A program made the translations under genes and the position numbers. Below are positions 11,859 through 21,379 of a stretch of 64,000 nt of DNA, piece after piece (within the stretch, counting starts at the first letter, position 1; every line of letters begins with the position of its first letter). Source of the DNA: Rutpela maculata (lineage: Eukaryota > Arthropoda > Insecta > Coleoptera > Cerambycidae). The stretch lies in assembly GCA_936432065.2 (NCBI GenBank), contig OW386291.2:14733821-14797820 (forward strand), written 5' to 3'. The notes under the pieces were generated by a model. That model did no database searches, was not told the origin of the DNA, and saw only the letters and a list, made by a program, of their open reading frames with translations.

Positions 11859-12905
11859 TATGGTTTGGGTCCCGGGACGTCTTGTGTCTCGAAGTCCCGG
11901 GACTTTCCCCAAATTTAATTGTCTCGTGTCCTGGGACTTTCTGGTCGAGACTCGAGACACGCTTGTAATAATTTAAAAGATCATAATAAGCTTCATTAGT
12001 TCAGGCTTCCCGCACTCTGTCACTGAGAGCGCCATATGTTGGATTAACGAGTAATTACTTGATACTCGTACGTACGTAACTTACTATACACAATAAAACC
12101 GACATCTACTGAAAACAAGAGAGTGTTCTCTTTCCGGAGGCATTATTACAAAAATCAGAAACGGATTGTCGGACAAAGTTGTGAATGCACAAATTTTTTT
12201 AAAAGAATATTTTCTTAAATTACGAAAAAAGACTAATTGATTGGGCAAGTGCGACGATCACGGCGAATGGCGACCGCCTAGTAAAATCACATTGTTTTGA
12301 GCCTTTCCACTCTCGGAACTCCAAGAACCCATCGTTGCCACCTTCGACTAGAGGCTTTCAGGCATAATCCCACAGACCGTAGCTTCGCACCACCGCCCGC
12401 CCGCTCGAGCGAGTGCGTGAACCAAACGTCCGAACCTGCGGTTCCTCTCATACTGAGCAGAATTACCTTCGCAACGACGAATCATCAGTAGGGTAAAACT
12501 AACCTGTTTCACGACGATATAAACCCAGCTCATGTTCCCTATTTAAATGACTAATGGCTAATTTCTAAATTATGAATATTGATGATTAGTATGATTACTT
12601 TTACTAAGTCTGTTTTATGTTTTATAATTATAAGATTTTATTTCCAGAAAATGAATCTGTGTATGAGAATTAAACATACGAATTGTTTAGACTTTAACTA
12701 ACATTAGAAATGTTAGAATTTGATTTTATGTTGATTTTTACTAAAATGACGATTTTATTGATACATCTCGCAAAAAATGAACTCGATTCTAATTTTATTT
12801 TGAAAAGTCTCGAAGTCCCGGGACGTCCCGGGACGTCCCGGGTCTTTGATCTTGCGATGTCTCGTGTCCCGGGACTTTGAAAATGTCGAGACTTCCCAAA
12901 CCCTA
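11859..12905. mobile_element. hAT-like MITE with 8-bp TSD
   Basis: The ends are TATGGTTTGGG and CCCAAACCCTA, and the terminal regions share more than 80 bases of inverted similarity built around GTCCCGGGAC and GTCTCGTGTCC words. The exact direct repeat GTAAAATC at 11851-11858 and 12906-12913 is an 8-bp target duplication, as in hAT elements. There is no transposase. The interior contains a fragment of 28S ribosomal RNA sequence. The right end repeats GTCCCGGGAC several times in a row, a local expansion. Confidence 0.75.
12340..12541 (-). pseudogene. 28S rRNA 3'-region fragment
   Basis: Read on the minus strand, this is the conserved 3' part of large-subunit rRNA: AGGGAACATGAGCTGGGTTT, then GTTAGTTTTACCCTACTGAT, the sarcin-ricin loop region as CTCAGTATGAGAGGAACC, CGCAGGTTCGGAC, GTTTGGTTCACGCACTCG and GGATTATGCCTGAAAGCC. 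The sarcin-ricin loop is normally AGTACGAGAGGAACC; here a C is changed to T, and other changes occur (a GATATAAACC form in place of the usual GTCTAAACC, for example). The match may continue at lower certainty to about 12240. It is not part of an rDNA unit: hAT-like terminal sequences bound it on both sides. It is a captured, non-functional copy. Confidence 0.85.
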
Positions 12906-13845
12906 GTAAAATCTCTAAATAGAAAGATTTTAGCAGCGTCGTGAAGACTCGTGACCGGCGAATTCAGTAATATGTGACCATAATTGCGACCAATTGAAGT
13001 CGATCGAAAGTCCGCTATATCTCCCTACTGACGAGAACTCTCCATTTTATGTTTTTAGCCACATCAACCAAAACGGATAACATAAAACGGTTAGTGGTTT
13101 ATGGAAAATCAGATGCCAAATGGTGAACGAAATTTAACCGACTCAGTGCAGTGGTTCATTGTGTTAGCATTGAGACCACGGGTTTCCTGGTTCGAGAGTT
13201 CCTGGCTAGAGTATGGATGTTTAGTGCCGTTTTTAGAGAGTTAACTAAACAAAGTGGTTAGCCGCTGTTATCTCTACTGAGTTCGAGCCTCAGCTGCAGC
13301 AGATGGCAATATCACAGGGAATCGTTGTTGTTAAAATACGACCAATGAAAAAGAGTCTGTTGATGTCGTACGCCCAGCAGGCAACCGCAACCGATCCTGT
13401 GTTACTATAAGACATCGCTTACAGTAAAGGGAAGCTAATTCGATTAATTCATGGAACACAAAACGTGTATCCCGGCATTTCAACGAGAACATGAATGTTC
13501 TGATGCCAACCAAAGCTTCATTAGTCCTATTCAACTATTAAATGTATGAGAAAAATGCAAAGAAATGACGTTTTATAAAAATAAGTTTTCTTCCAATTAT
13601 GTATATATAACATTTCGATGTAATCAACAGTTCACGAGATACTATTGAAAACAGATGAAAATTGCGTCTAATGGTGAACTTTAATTGCCTTGGTTCACTG
13701 GTTAGCGTTATCCGATCGAGTTAAAATTTCGTATACTTCATTTTTTAAATAATTGGAATCACTTTAGAGGGTGAGGCTGAAAAAATAAGAAAAAATATCG
13801 TATCGAAAAAATATAAGTATAGCTAAGAACCACCCTAATTAACAT

Positions 13846-14242
13846 GTTAAAAAAAAGGACAGCCCACAAAGAACAGGATGCAGTTGAGAATTGTAACAGG
13901 ACCACTAATAAGACATTTTCCTGTCAAGAAGCACTTAGAGAATCCAAATATTCGGCGATGATCTGGACTGCAGAATATGCATGCGGTAAGGAACAGAAAC
14001 GGTGGAGAGCATTATATTCAAATGCGAAGCACTGACCTGCAGAAGATATAACATTTACAAACAAACAAAAACACACCCAGAAACTATCAATGCTGCCCAG
14101 TCACAGATCTGTATCACCTAATAAGTGGCACAAAGGTACTAAAATGGGTTGATTGAAGTAAAACAGGAAAAGCACGATAAGCCCAGGAGGCTGCAGTAAC
14201 ATCGGTGTTCTTTTACATATGACCTCTGAAAAAAAAAAAAAA
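13846..14242 (+). pseudogene. Non-LTR element RNase H region, 3' half and tail
   Basis: Just after the right-hand ATTAACAT duplication the plus strand reads RMQLRIVTGPLIRHFPVKKH then LENPNIRR, followed by degenerate sequence. This matches the L..LTGHC.LKKHL segment that lies downstream of RNase H in I-like arthropod elements, so it continues the reading cut at 8472. The element ends in ATGACCTCTG plus a run of A at about 14229-14242, which looks like its 3' tail. Two half-domains, a matching target duplication and the same strand show that the TIR transposon inserted into an older retroelement. Confidence 0.55.
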
Positions 14243-14742
14243 GTTTCCGGAGAGATTAAATCGAAAGTGCCTTTTTAGACTAGGCACGTTTTCAAAAAAG
14301 AAAATGCAAGGAGCATTTCATGTAACAATTGGGAAAACAACGTTTTTAGGGTATTTTGTTGAATACGAATCTGGCTGTTGCCAAAGCGAAATTTGAACTG
14401 GAAGTCCGGTATCCAAGATGGCGACCAAAACTCTGTTGCCCTATATCTCCCTTGTCCGTTGGCTTAAAATAATGATCTAAACGTCTGCTTAGAGGTTTTC
14501 TCGGATGCCAAACACATTGCAATGCTCAAAATTTACTTACCTTAAGTTTGGAGTGCATGGGTTCCAAGATGGCGCCCAATATGGTCACCGAAACTTTGTT
14601 GCTCGGAAGTAAATAAGGAAGCGAGGAGGATAAGAAACTACCATTTCAAATTCAAACATTGTTTATTGCAAGATTACAAAGAAGATAAAACAATCATTCG
14701 AGTGTTCTTAGCTTATGGCAAGGTTGCCAGAAAGATAAGAAA

Positions 14743-15240
14743 TCAATCATTTAAAGAGTTCAAACATTGTCGAGAGCGGTGGCACAACTTGGTGCAAGTC
14801 AGTCTATTCTTCTTGCACGTGCACATTGTGCTCAGGCACTGGGATGAACAATTACAGGCTAGGATATCCGTACAGGCTTTGGGGACAGGCCCAAGGGTCA
14901 TTAAGGATGGGAATGTACTGGTCTTGGTGAAGTCACAGCGCATCGCTTGTTGGAGGTAAGGCTTCCGGCTTTTTCACAATACCGAAAAGCTGATGTCTGG
15001 CTTCATCCCCGCTGGATACGTCTTTGCCCACCTGCTCAGACAAGCAGAAACGTTTTAACATTAAATAAAGCGAAGTTGGACTTGCTGAAACACCTAAAAG
15101 AAAACTGTACCAACCTTGTACAGCTGTACCAGGAACTTCTCTGCATTGGCCTTTGATAAGGGAGTCAGTGGAGAGTGCCCTAGGTCGTTCAGAAGCTGAC
15201 AGGCCGTTTCATTGAAGACTTTCCACGCTGCTTTCTTCGT
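14743..15240 (-). pseudogene. HAFTGCD / Cys-rich family gene, middle and C-terminal part
   Basis: On the minus strand, from 15240 downward: KKAAWKVFNETACQLLNDLG, ANAEKFLVQLYKVGTVFF, a stop, then in shifted frames DEARHQLFGIVKKPEALPPT, and finally the ORF at 14943-14743 with CNCSSQCLSTMCTCKKNR and LTCTKLCH. These correspond to the KKTAW, EKFVVLLY, PPTRDAL and CKCGCxxxxCxCxKxxLxC parts of the family. The Cys spacing resembles CXC (tesmin/TSO1-like) zinc-binding tails. This copy keeps the part missing from the one at 547-1073 and lacks the DTDV/HAFTGCD part. It is dead by at least two frame changes and a stop. It probably belonged to the surrounding long-TIR element. Function is unknown. Confidence 0.6.
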
Positions 15241-15379
15241 AAAATATTACTTAAAAACACGTAACACACACACACACAGTAGTACACATTCAACCATTAA
15301 AAACTATATATCTGACAGATTTTACACTCCAAATACAAGACGCACGGAGCGCACGTAAACACAACAAAGTTTCGGCGGC
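15241..15379. other. Interior of the long-TIR element and start of its right arm
   Basis: A short (AC)n run and then the right-arm sequence of the outer element, ending in ACAAAGTTTCGGCGGCC where the Gypsy insertion starts. Confidence 0.5.
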
Positions 15380-15474
15380 CACAAAAAATCAAATATATTT
15401 AAAAGATGTATTAAATAATTCAAATATACATATATTTACATCAAACTTATTTTATTACAGCATTATCACTATAA
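15380..15474 (+). repeat. 5' LTR, truncated
   Basis: About 95 bases, from ACAAAAAATCAAATAT to GCATTATCACTATA, match the 3' half of the downstream LTR. The first 105-110 bases (U3) are missing. Neighbouring arm sequence of the outer element is also missing here, which suggests one deletion across the junction. A promoter in U3 would be lost. Confidence 0.7.
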
Positions 15475-15478
15475 ATTG

Positions 15479-15498
15479 AGTACCCCGACGTGATGAGA
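15479..15498 (+). other. Candidate primer binding site
   Basis: Directly after the LTR comes GAGTACCCCGACGTGATGAG. The ACCCCGACGTGAT word sits where Gypsy elements pair with the 3' end of a tRNA to start minus-strand synthesis. The tRNA was not identified. Confidence 0.5.
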
Positions 15499-16031
15499 TC
15501 TATGTAATCGGATTAATTAGAGAAGAGGCAAAATTATTTCTACTCTCGAAGCTAGAAGAATATTCAGACATAATTACCCGAAATCAACTCCAAGAATATA
15601 AAGATATAAACCAACTCCAAGAACATAAAAATATAAATCAACTCCAAGAATATAAAGGTATAAACCAACTTCAAGAATATAAGGACTAAACAAACCGATT
15701 GAAAGAAGTTTAAAAGCAAAAGAAATGCTTAAAACTTTTATTATATAAACACCTAAAATGTTATTAAATTGATTGATATAATTTGGCACACATCCACATT
15801 CCTGATTTAGAACCACTTTTATCAACGACTTTAAGAAGAGATTCCGTATACTACATACCACTATAAATTGAATCCAGAGAAGAATACACAGAAAATTTAC
15901 TGATAAATTTTGAATTGACGTTCCTTTAATTTATGGTCATTTCCTACTCCCAATTGAAGTTGAACATTACAAGTACTGTCATTTGTTGATATGTGAGTTA
16001 ACGTACATTTCCCTTTTTATCTGAGAAAATC

Positions 16032-16560
16032 ATGAATCAATCAATTATGCCAACCCCGTTATCAGATTTAGTCACTACTATCAAAAATTTTTCAATTACC
16101 TTCCAAGATTCAATAAACCAAGTCTTACAAAGAGAAGAACTTTTTAATTCTCGATTAAAATCTTTAGAATCTAAGTTACCTAATCAATCTTTCGAGCCTT
16201 AACCTTCTACTTCTTTCTGTAATAATTGTAGGAGTACAAACAGTTCACAAACTCGTACCACTAATCACAATCGTTCACCCAGCCGTAATAATGTTTCTAA
16301 TAAATTTGATCGTACTAATAATATTATTTGTTACTACCATCAACTTTACGGTACCAAAGCTTATCGTTGTGGTGGTGAATGGTGCAAGTTTAATAAAAGT
16401 TGTAAACATTTTGATAATTTTATGACGTCCGACTTTGACTTTTCTGGCAGCAAACGTCGACTTTTTATTTACGATAGATCTAACAACCTGAACTTCCTAA
16501 TCGATACTGGAGCCAATTTATCTGTGGTAATGCTTTCACAGATTTAAAAAAGGATTTTGG
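16032..16560 (+). pseudogene. Gypsy gag C-terminal part and protease
   Basis: From the ATG at 16032 a short frame starts MNQSIMPTPLSDLVTTIKNF and stops after SFEP. In the same frame beyond the stop it continues with a Ser/Asn-rich stretch and then CYYHQLYGTKAYRCGGEWC, the arthropod Gypsy gag-tail motif (usually CWYH..FG..A.KC..PC.F), and then LIDTGANLSVV, the aspartic protease active site DTGA. The frame breaks again after this. In an active element this region would make the RNA-binding end of Gag and the protease that cuts Gag-Pol. The leading stop and the frameshift after DTGA make it non-functional. The leader between the primer site and 16032 shows nothing coding, so most of gag is missing or unrecognisable. 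Confidence 0.75.
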
Positions 16561-18145
16561 TACGATATTAACCGCGGCTAACGGTTCAACTATTTTTACA
16601 TACGGCAAGAAATTGTTAAAAGTCAATCTAAACTTACGCAGATTATTTCCTTTCGTTTTCAATATTGCAGACATTCCGACCATCGGAGTAGATTTCTTGT
16701 CTCATTTCGGTTTAGTTGTCGATCTTAAAGGAGCTCGAATAATTGATAACAAGACTAATTTGTCAATTAATTGTTTTATTAAAAATAGCCCTTTAGACAA
16801 TTATAGATTAGACACACTTAAATTATTTCCTTTAACAGATAAATATAACAAATTACTTTTACAGTTTCCTAATTTAATTACTTCACCAGATTACAATTTA
16901 CCTATTAAACATTCTGTTGTACATCATATAATTACTGAAGGTCATTTACCTTTTTCACGACCTCGTAGATTAGACAATCTTAAATTTAAAATAGCTCAAA
17001 CAGAATTTAACAACATGATGGAATTGGGTATCTGTAAACCATCATCTTCTCAAGTTTCTTCACCATTTAGTAGCAAAAAAAGAGAAAAATGACTGGAGAC
17101 CTTGTGGAGATTATCAACAACTAAATACAATTACTATTCCAGATATCAGTTACCTCATATTCACGACTTTAGCTCTCAGTTGCACGGCTGCACTATTTTC
17201 TCCAACATTGATTTAGTGCGAGCGTACCATCAGATACCTGTCGCTGAAAATGACGTTTATAAGACAGCCATAACAACTCCTTTTGGACTGTTTGAATTTT
17301 CCCGCATGCCTTTTGGCCTACGCAATGCCGGTCAAACTTTCCAACGTTTTATGAATGAAGTACTTGTCAACTTACCTTTCGTTTTCGTCTATTTGGATGA
17401 TATTTTAATCGCAAGTCAATCAGATGTACAACATTTGGAAATAGTTTTCAAAAGATTAGACACATACGGAATAAACATTAAACCATCTAAACGTATCTTA
17501 GGAGTTGACAATTTAACCTTTTTAGGTGATCACATCTCTTCATCAGGTATTTTACCATCAACTGAGAGAGTCGAAGTCATTAATAACTTCCCTTTACCGA
17601 CAACTCTCAAACAACTACAACGTTTCATAGGTATGGTAAATTTTTATCATTGTTTCATACCTCATTTTGCTGAAATTTTACTTCCCCTATATTCTCCTTG
17701 TAACAGTTTATCTCATGATAAAATTACAAAGATAAATAGTTGGCCTGATGAATGTTTAGATGGATTTTCGAAAGCCAAAGACGCTATAAGTAATGCAGTA
17801 GTTTTAGCTCATCCTTGCAATAATGACGATACTGTCTTATGTCTCTCAGTCGATTGTTCTAACCTTGCCATGGGTGCAGTTTTAGAGCAAAAAGATAATA
17901 AGGGATTTCTTGCTCCGTTAGCATTCTTTTCCCGTAAATTAACCATAGCACATACCAATTATTCGGTTTTCGACAAAGAACTTTTAGCATTATATACTGC
18001 AATTAAACATTTTAAATTTATACTTGAAGGTCGAAAGTTTAATTGTTTTACAGATCATAAACCTTTAATCAACGCTTTATTCACAAAAGCAGAAAGATCT
18101 CCTCGTCAATTACGTTATTTAGAATACATAGCTCAATTTTCTTGA
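16561..18145 (+). pseudogene. pol: Gypsy reverse transcriptase and RNase H
   Basis: Open pieces at 16613-17092 and 17102-18145 give the linker (VDFLSHFGLVVDL, HHIITEGHLPFSRPRRL), then GDYQQLNTITIPD, IFSNIDLVRAYHQIPV, MPFGLRNAGQTFQRFM and the catalytic YLDDILIAS, so the metal-binding Asp pair is kept. RNase H follows with LSVDCSNLAMGAVLEQ, the Glu-bearing SVFDKELLALYTA and FTDHKPL. The frame slips by one base in the A-run near 17080, between SSKKREK and NDWRPCGD, and a stop comes after AQF at 18143-18145. The enzyme would copy the element RNA into DNA and remove the RNA strand. Length and order fit a normal Gypsy pol. Confidence 0.88.
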
Positions 18146-19375
18146 AGATATTTTACCATTTCAACTTAAAAATTCTCCCTTCCTTAATGTTAACTTTGAC
18201 CTAAAGTTGCTTAATGAAGCTCAGGAGAAAGATTCAAATCTCAACTATGTATTGTCAGATAAATCATCATTAGTTAAAACCAATTTCATTTTAAAAAAGA
18301 TACAACTTCCAGATTCAAATGAATTTATTTGATGTGATGTTTCTCGTACAAAAGTTAGACCTTTTGTTCCACTTGTTTACAGATGAACGATATTCGATAT
18401 TTTTCACAACTTATCTCATCCTGGTATTAAAGTCACTAGACTGTTGATTTTAAATATCTATTTTTGGCCGAAAATGAACACATATTGCAATTTATGGTCA
18501 AAATCGTGCATTAACTGTCAAGCTGTCAAAATCATCCGACATACGAGAAGTCCTCTTAGAAATTTCACCATTCCGAAAAGCAGATTCGACCACATTCATA
18601 TAGATTTGGTAGGACCATTACCTCCATCCAAAGGTAACTCTTACATTCTTACGGTGATTGAACGATTCACTAGGTGGCCGGAAGCGTACCCTCTTCGCGA
18701 CATCACAGCAGAAACAGTTGCGCGTACTTTATTTCAAAATTTTGTTTGTCGATTCGGTGTTCCCTTGACGGTGACGACTGATCAAGGGGTACAATTCGAG
18801 TTTTTAGGTTTTCATAGAATACGTACAACTGCATATCACCCACAAGGGAATTCTTTAATTGAAAGATTTCATCGCTTACTTAAAACTTCCTTGTTAACTA
18901 GAGCCAATACATCACATTGGGCAGATGAATTACCCATCATTTTATTAGCATTTAGGACAACTCCCAAGGAAGATCTGCAATGTTCACCTGCTGAACTTAT
19001 ATATGGTCAAACCCTTCGTTTACCTGGCGAATTTTTCGTTGAATCGTATAATTCCCCAGATATCCCTTATTTCATTGACAAATTACGCATTTATTTTAAT
19101 AATTTAAAATTTGTTCAAAACTTTTGTTAGTTCAGATCTTTCCTTTTGCGATTTTATTTTTGTTCGCAATGAACGGTTTAAACGTTCGTTTACTCCTTTA
19201 TATGAAGGACCCTTTAAAGTTTTATCTCGTTCAGATAAGTTATTTACCTTTAAGAAAGGAATCAAAGTCAACTGTCAATATTGATAAACCAGCTTTTGTA
19301 TTAGTTGACAGATGTGACACTTTGCCTACCCCGATTAAAAAAGTACGTTTCGCAATCGACACGTTGGTTGACTGA
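18146..19375 (+). pseudogene. pol: Gypsy integrase and pol C-terminus
   Basis: Through stops the frame continues with DILPFQLKNSP, a H-H-C-C zinc region (FHNLSHPGIK and CINCQAVK), and the catalytic core: FDHIHIDLVGPLPPSKGNSY (first Asp), LTVTTDQGVQFEF (second Asp) and YHPQGNSLIERFHR (Glu). About 14-15 residues normally found between QFES and the G..RI.TTAYHPQ segment are missing, an in-frame deletion that shortens the Asp-to-Glu spacing and should kill the enzyme. A frame change near 19125 leads to the tail, GPFKVLSRSDKLFTFKKGIK and KPAFVLVD, a usual Gypsy integrase C-terminal segment. The last stop is at 19373-19375, close to the polypurine tract. Confidence 0.85.
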
Positions 19376-19399
19376 CTCTTTTCTTTTTTAACGAGGGGG

Positions 19400-19604
19400 T
19401 GTATATAGCGACTATAGTGACTCATTCACTAGCAAATGAGAAGTTCCTATGGAGTCGAGAAAAAACAAAAGAAAAACAATCGACAACAAAAATAATAATA
19501 TACTTAGATACAAAAAAATCAAATATATTAAAAGATGTATTAAATAATTCAAATATACGTATATTTACATCAAACTTATTTTATTATAGCATTATCGCTA
19601 TACC
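19400..19604 (+). repeat. 3' LTR of the Gypsy element
   Basis: It begins TGTATATAGCGA right after the purine run AACGAGGGGG and ends near TCGCTATACCA, so the two LTR ends are short inverted repeats with TG...CA, as expected. Length is about 205 bases. The exact end is uncertain by 3-4 bases because the 5' copy diverges after CTATA. Confidence 0.75.
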
Positions 19605-19916
19605 ATCTTAAACCCATGAACTCCAAACTTAAGGTAAGTAAATTTTGAGCATTACAATGTGTTTGACATCCGAGAAATGACACCCTTAAGCAGACGTTTA
19701 GATCATTATTTTAAGCCAACTGTCAAGAGAGATATAGGGCAACAAAGTTTTGGTCGCTATCTTGGATACTGGACTTCCGGTCCAAATTTTGCTTTGGCAA
19801 CAGCCAGATTCGTATTCAGCGGGGTCGAAATACCCTTAAAATCGTTGTTTTCCTAATTGTTACATGAAATGCTTCTTGCACTTTATAAAGATGGATTTCC
19901 TACTTATGGGCCTAGT

Positions 19917-21379
19917 ATATTTAGGAAGCATCGTTCCATGTTCATGAGATCTTTTTATCATATTTTCTCAATCAAGTTACCACCTGAGATATGTTCAAGA
20001 AACATTCGTTCACCCTGTATTATAAATGTTACAGAATAACTTTCACACTTGCTATTTTTCCTTCACCCCCTCCCTCTGGGAAACACAGTTTTGTTTACCA
20101 AACAGTGCAAGCATAGGTGCTATATTCGGTCTCTGGGTGGACGAGATAGTCTCGGATGGCTGAATTATAGTTTGATCTCACCTACGTTCGGGCTCTCTGT
20201 GTATTCTGTCAAATGGATTACACAGAGATTAATTATGCTAATTAAACTGGGGTAAATGAGCTATTTGCTTTCGACGGTTAATAAAAACGAAATGAAAACT
20301 ATAGTTTCGAGTTTTTAATTATTTTAATTGAGTACTAGTGTAACGTCGTTTGATTAAATGGAAGTCATCTCAATGTATGCGTTCTATTTATTTTTAAACT
20401 GTACAGAAAACTTATTGGACGGCGACCGGCATCATATAAAGAAGATATTACAGTAGAGTAAATGTAACTTTTGAGAAAAGGGTTTGCGGATGAAATCTGA
20501 AAATCACACATAAAAAAGTACTAATGTAAGCTTTGAACTTCGAGTCAGGCTTTTCTTATTTATTCCCACGAATGAATGACTGAGCCATATTTTTCCACAA
20601 GCTTTTATCTAACTTGCTTTGTATGTTAGTATGTTTAGGAGGACTTTTACAAGTCAATTTTGAACCACTTCACGAAGTCCTATTGAGCTGAAATTTTGCT
20701 TACACGTATAGTTCTGGTGACAATACAATAATATGGTACCAAAAAGTGTGTTTTTTAGTTTTAACACTATAATTTGATCGTATAGTGTATTCACTCACAC
20801 ATTACATTCTAAGAAATGGCGGATGATCCGGTTTAAACTATAATATAAAATACATGAATATATAACGAATGTAAAACTAATCAAGACGTAATTTTTTTAA
20901 AAATTGAATTAAAAGTTAAAAGAACTTTTTAAAAACAAGCTTTTATTATTATTTAGGTGTATTAAAACGAGAAAAATAAAAATAATTAATTAAAAAAAGA
21001 ACTAACTTAGCTACTTACAACCTCTGTCAATAGTTATTTGTGTATTAAGAGCACAAAGTGCCACATTGCCGCACGATAGTGAGAGAAGCAATGACACATA
21101 ACACAAAAAAAAATTCAGACCAGCGAACTAGACCCATGTATCCCTATGCATTTTCGGTTGCTGAATCCGAATCCGAGGTCAAAAAAATTCGTACATCCCC
21201 AAAATCTTTAGCTAGAGCCAAAAAACACCCCTGGACTGGGGTAAAAATAATATTAAGCTACGAGAATAGTTGTTACATCCGAATCGATCGAATTATACAA
21301 ATTGAGGTTAAACAGCAGCGTACATACAATAGATATGAAACACACCCCCAGTGAGGGGCGAAAACTAGCCCCCATTAAT
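19917..21379. other. Unassigned, with a degraded repeat stretch
   Basis: No gene was recognised. At 20640-20760 the phrase GAGCTGAAATTTTGCTTACA reads like part of a dispersed insect repeat. At 21130-21240 one unit with GAATCCGAATCCGAGGTC, GACCAGCGAACTAGACCCATG and CCAAAAAACACCCC is related to the units at 42000-42230, 43500-43740 and 59560-59772. Confidence 0.4.

Larger units (their letters stand above)
8473..13837. mobile_element. TIR transposon, 8-bp TSD, with nested insertions
   Basis: The left end is TAAGGTGGTCCTTA and the right end, read backwards, TAGGGTGGTTCTTA. Inverted similarity continues for about 430 bases on each side, for example AACTCGATCGGATAACGCTAAC on the left in pieces and its partner near 13700, and AAAACGTCGTTTATTTG with its partner near 13570. 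The direct repeat ATTAACAT is present at 8465-8472 and 13838-13845, an exact 8-bp target duplication. Two later insertions (9106-11405 and 11859-12905) account for about 3.3 kb, leaving an original element of about 2.0 kb. The word AAGGTGGTCC recalls the inner terminal repeat of Drosophila P elements, and P-type elements make 8-bp duplications, but no P transposase was recognised, so the superfamily is open. Confidence 0.75.
15380..19604 (+). mobile_element. Decayed Ty3/Gypsy LTR retrotransposon
   Basis: The order 5' LTR remnant, primer binding site, gag tail, protease, reverse transcriptase, RNase H, integrase, polypurine tract, 3' LTR is that of Gypsy elements. The polypurine tract AACGAGGGGG lies directly before the 3' LTR. 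No env-like frame follows pol. All coding parts contain stops, shifts or deletions. The two LTR copies are very similar where they overlap (a few changes in about 95 bases), so insertion was fairly recent compared with the foldback elements. Target: the right arm of the outer long-TIR element, at a GGCGCCATCTT-like site. Confidence 0.9.
14279..19916. mobile_element. Second long-TIR element of the HAFTGCD family
   Basis: The left end starts ACTAGGCAC and shows AGCATTTCATGTAACAATTG, GGCTGTTGCCAAAGC, TAATGATCTAAACGTCTGCT and CTTAAGTTTGGAGT. The right end holds the same series inverted from about 19916 back to 19606, ending GGGCCTAGT. Inverted repeats therefore exceed 300 bases. The interior holds a minus-strand remnant of the HAFTGCD/Cys-rich gene. 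A Gypsy element is inserted in the right arm: the arm sequence AACAAAGTTTCGG stops at 15379 and resumes as ATCTTAAACCCATG at about 19604. No clean target duplication was found for the outer element. Confidence 0.65.

Noticed and set aside
12297..12533. Open frames on both strands over the rRNA fragment
   Set aside because: They are translations of ribosomal RNA sequence.
13140..13320. tRNA-like words (GTTAGCATTGAGACCACGGG, GGTTCGAGAGTTCC)
   Set aside because: A B-box-like word exists, but no cloverleaf, no clear A box and no tail; not enough to call a SINE.
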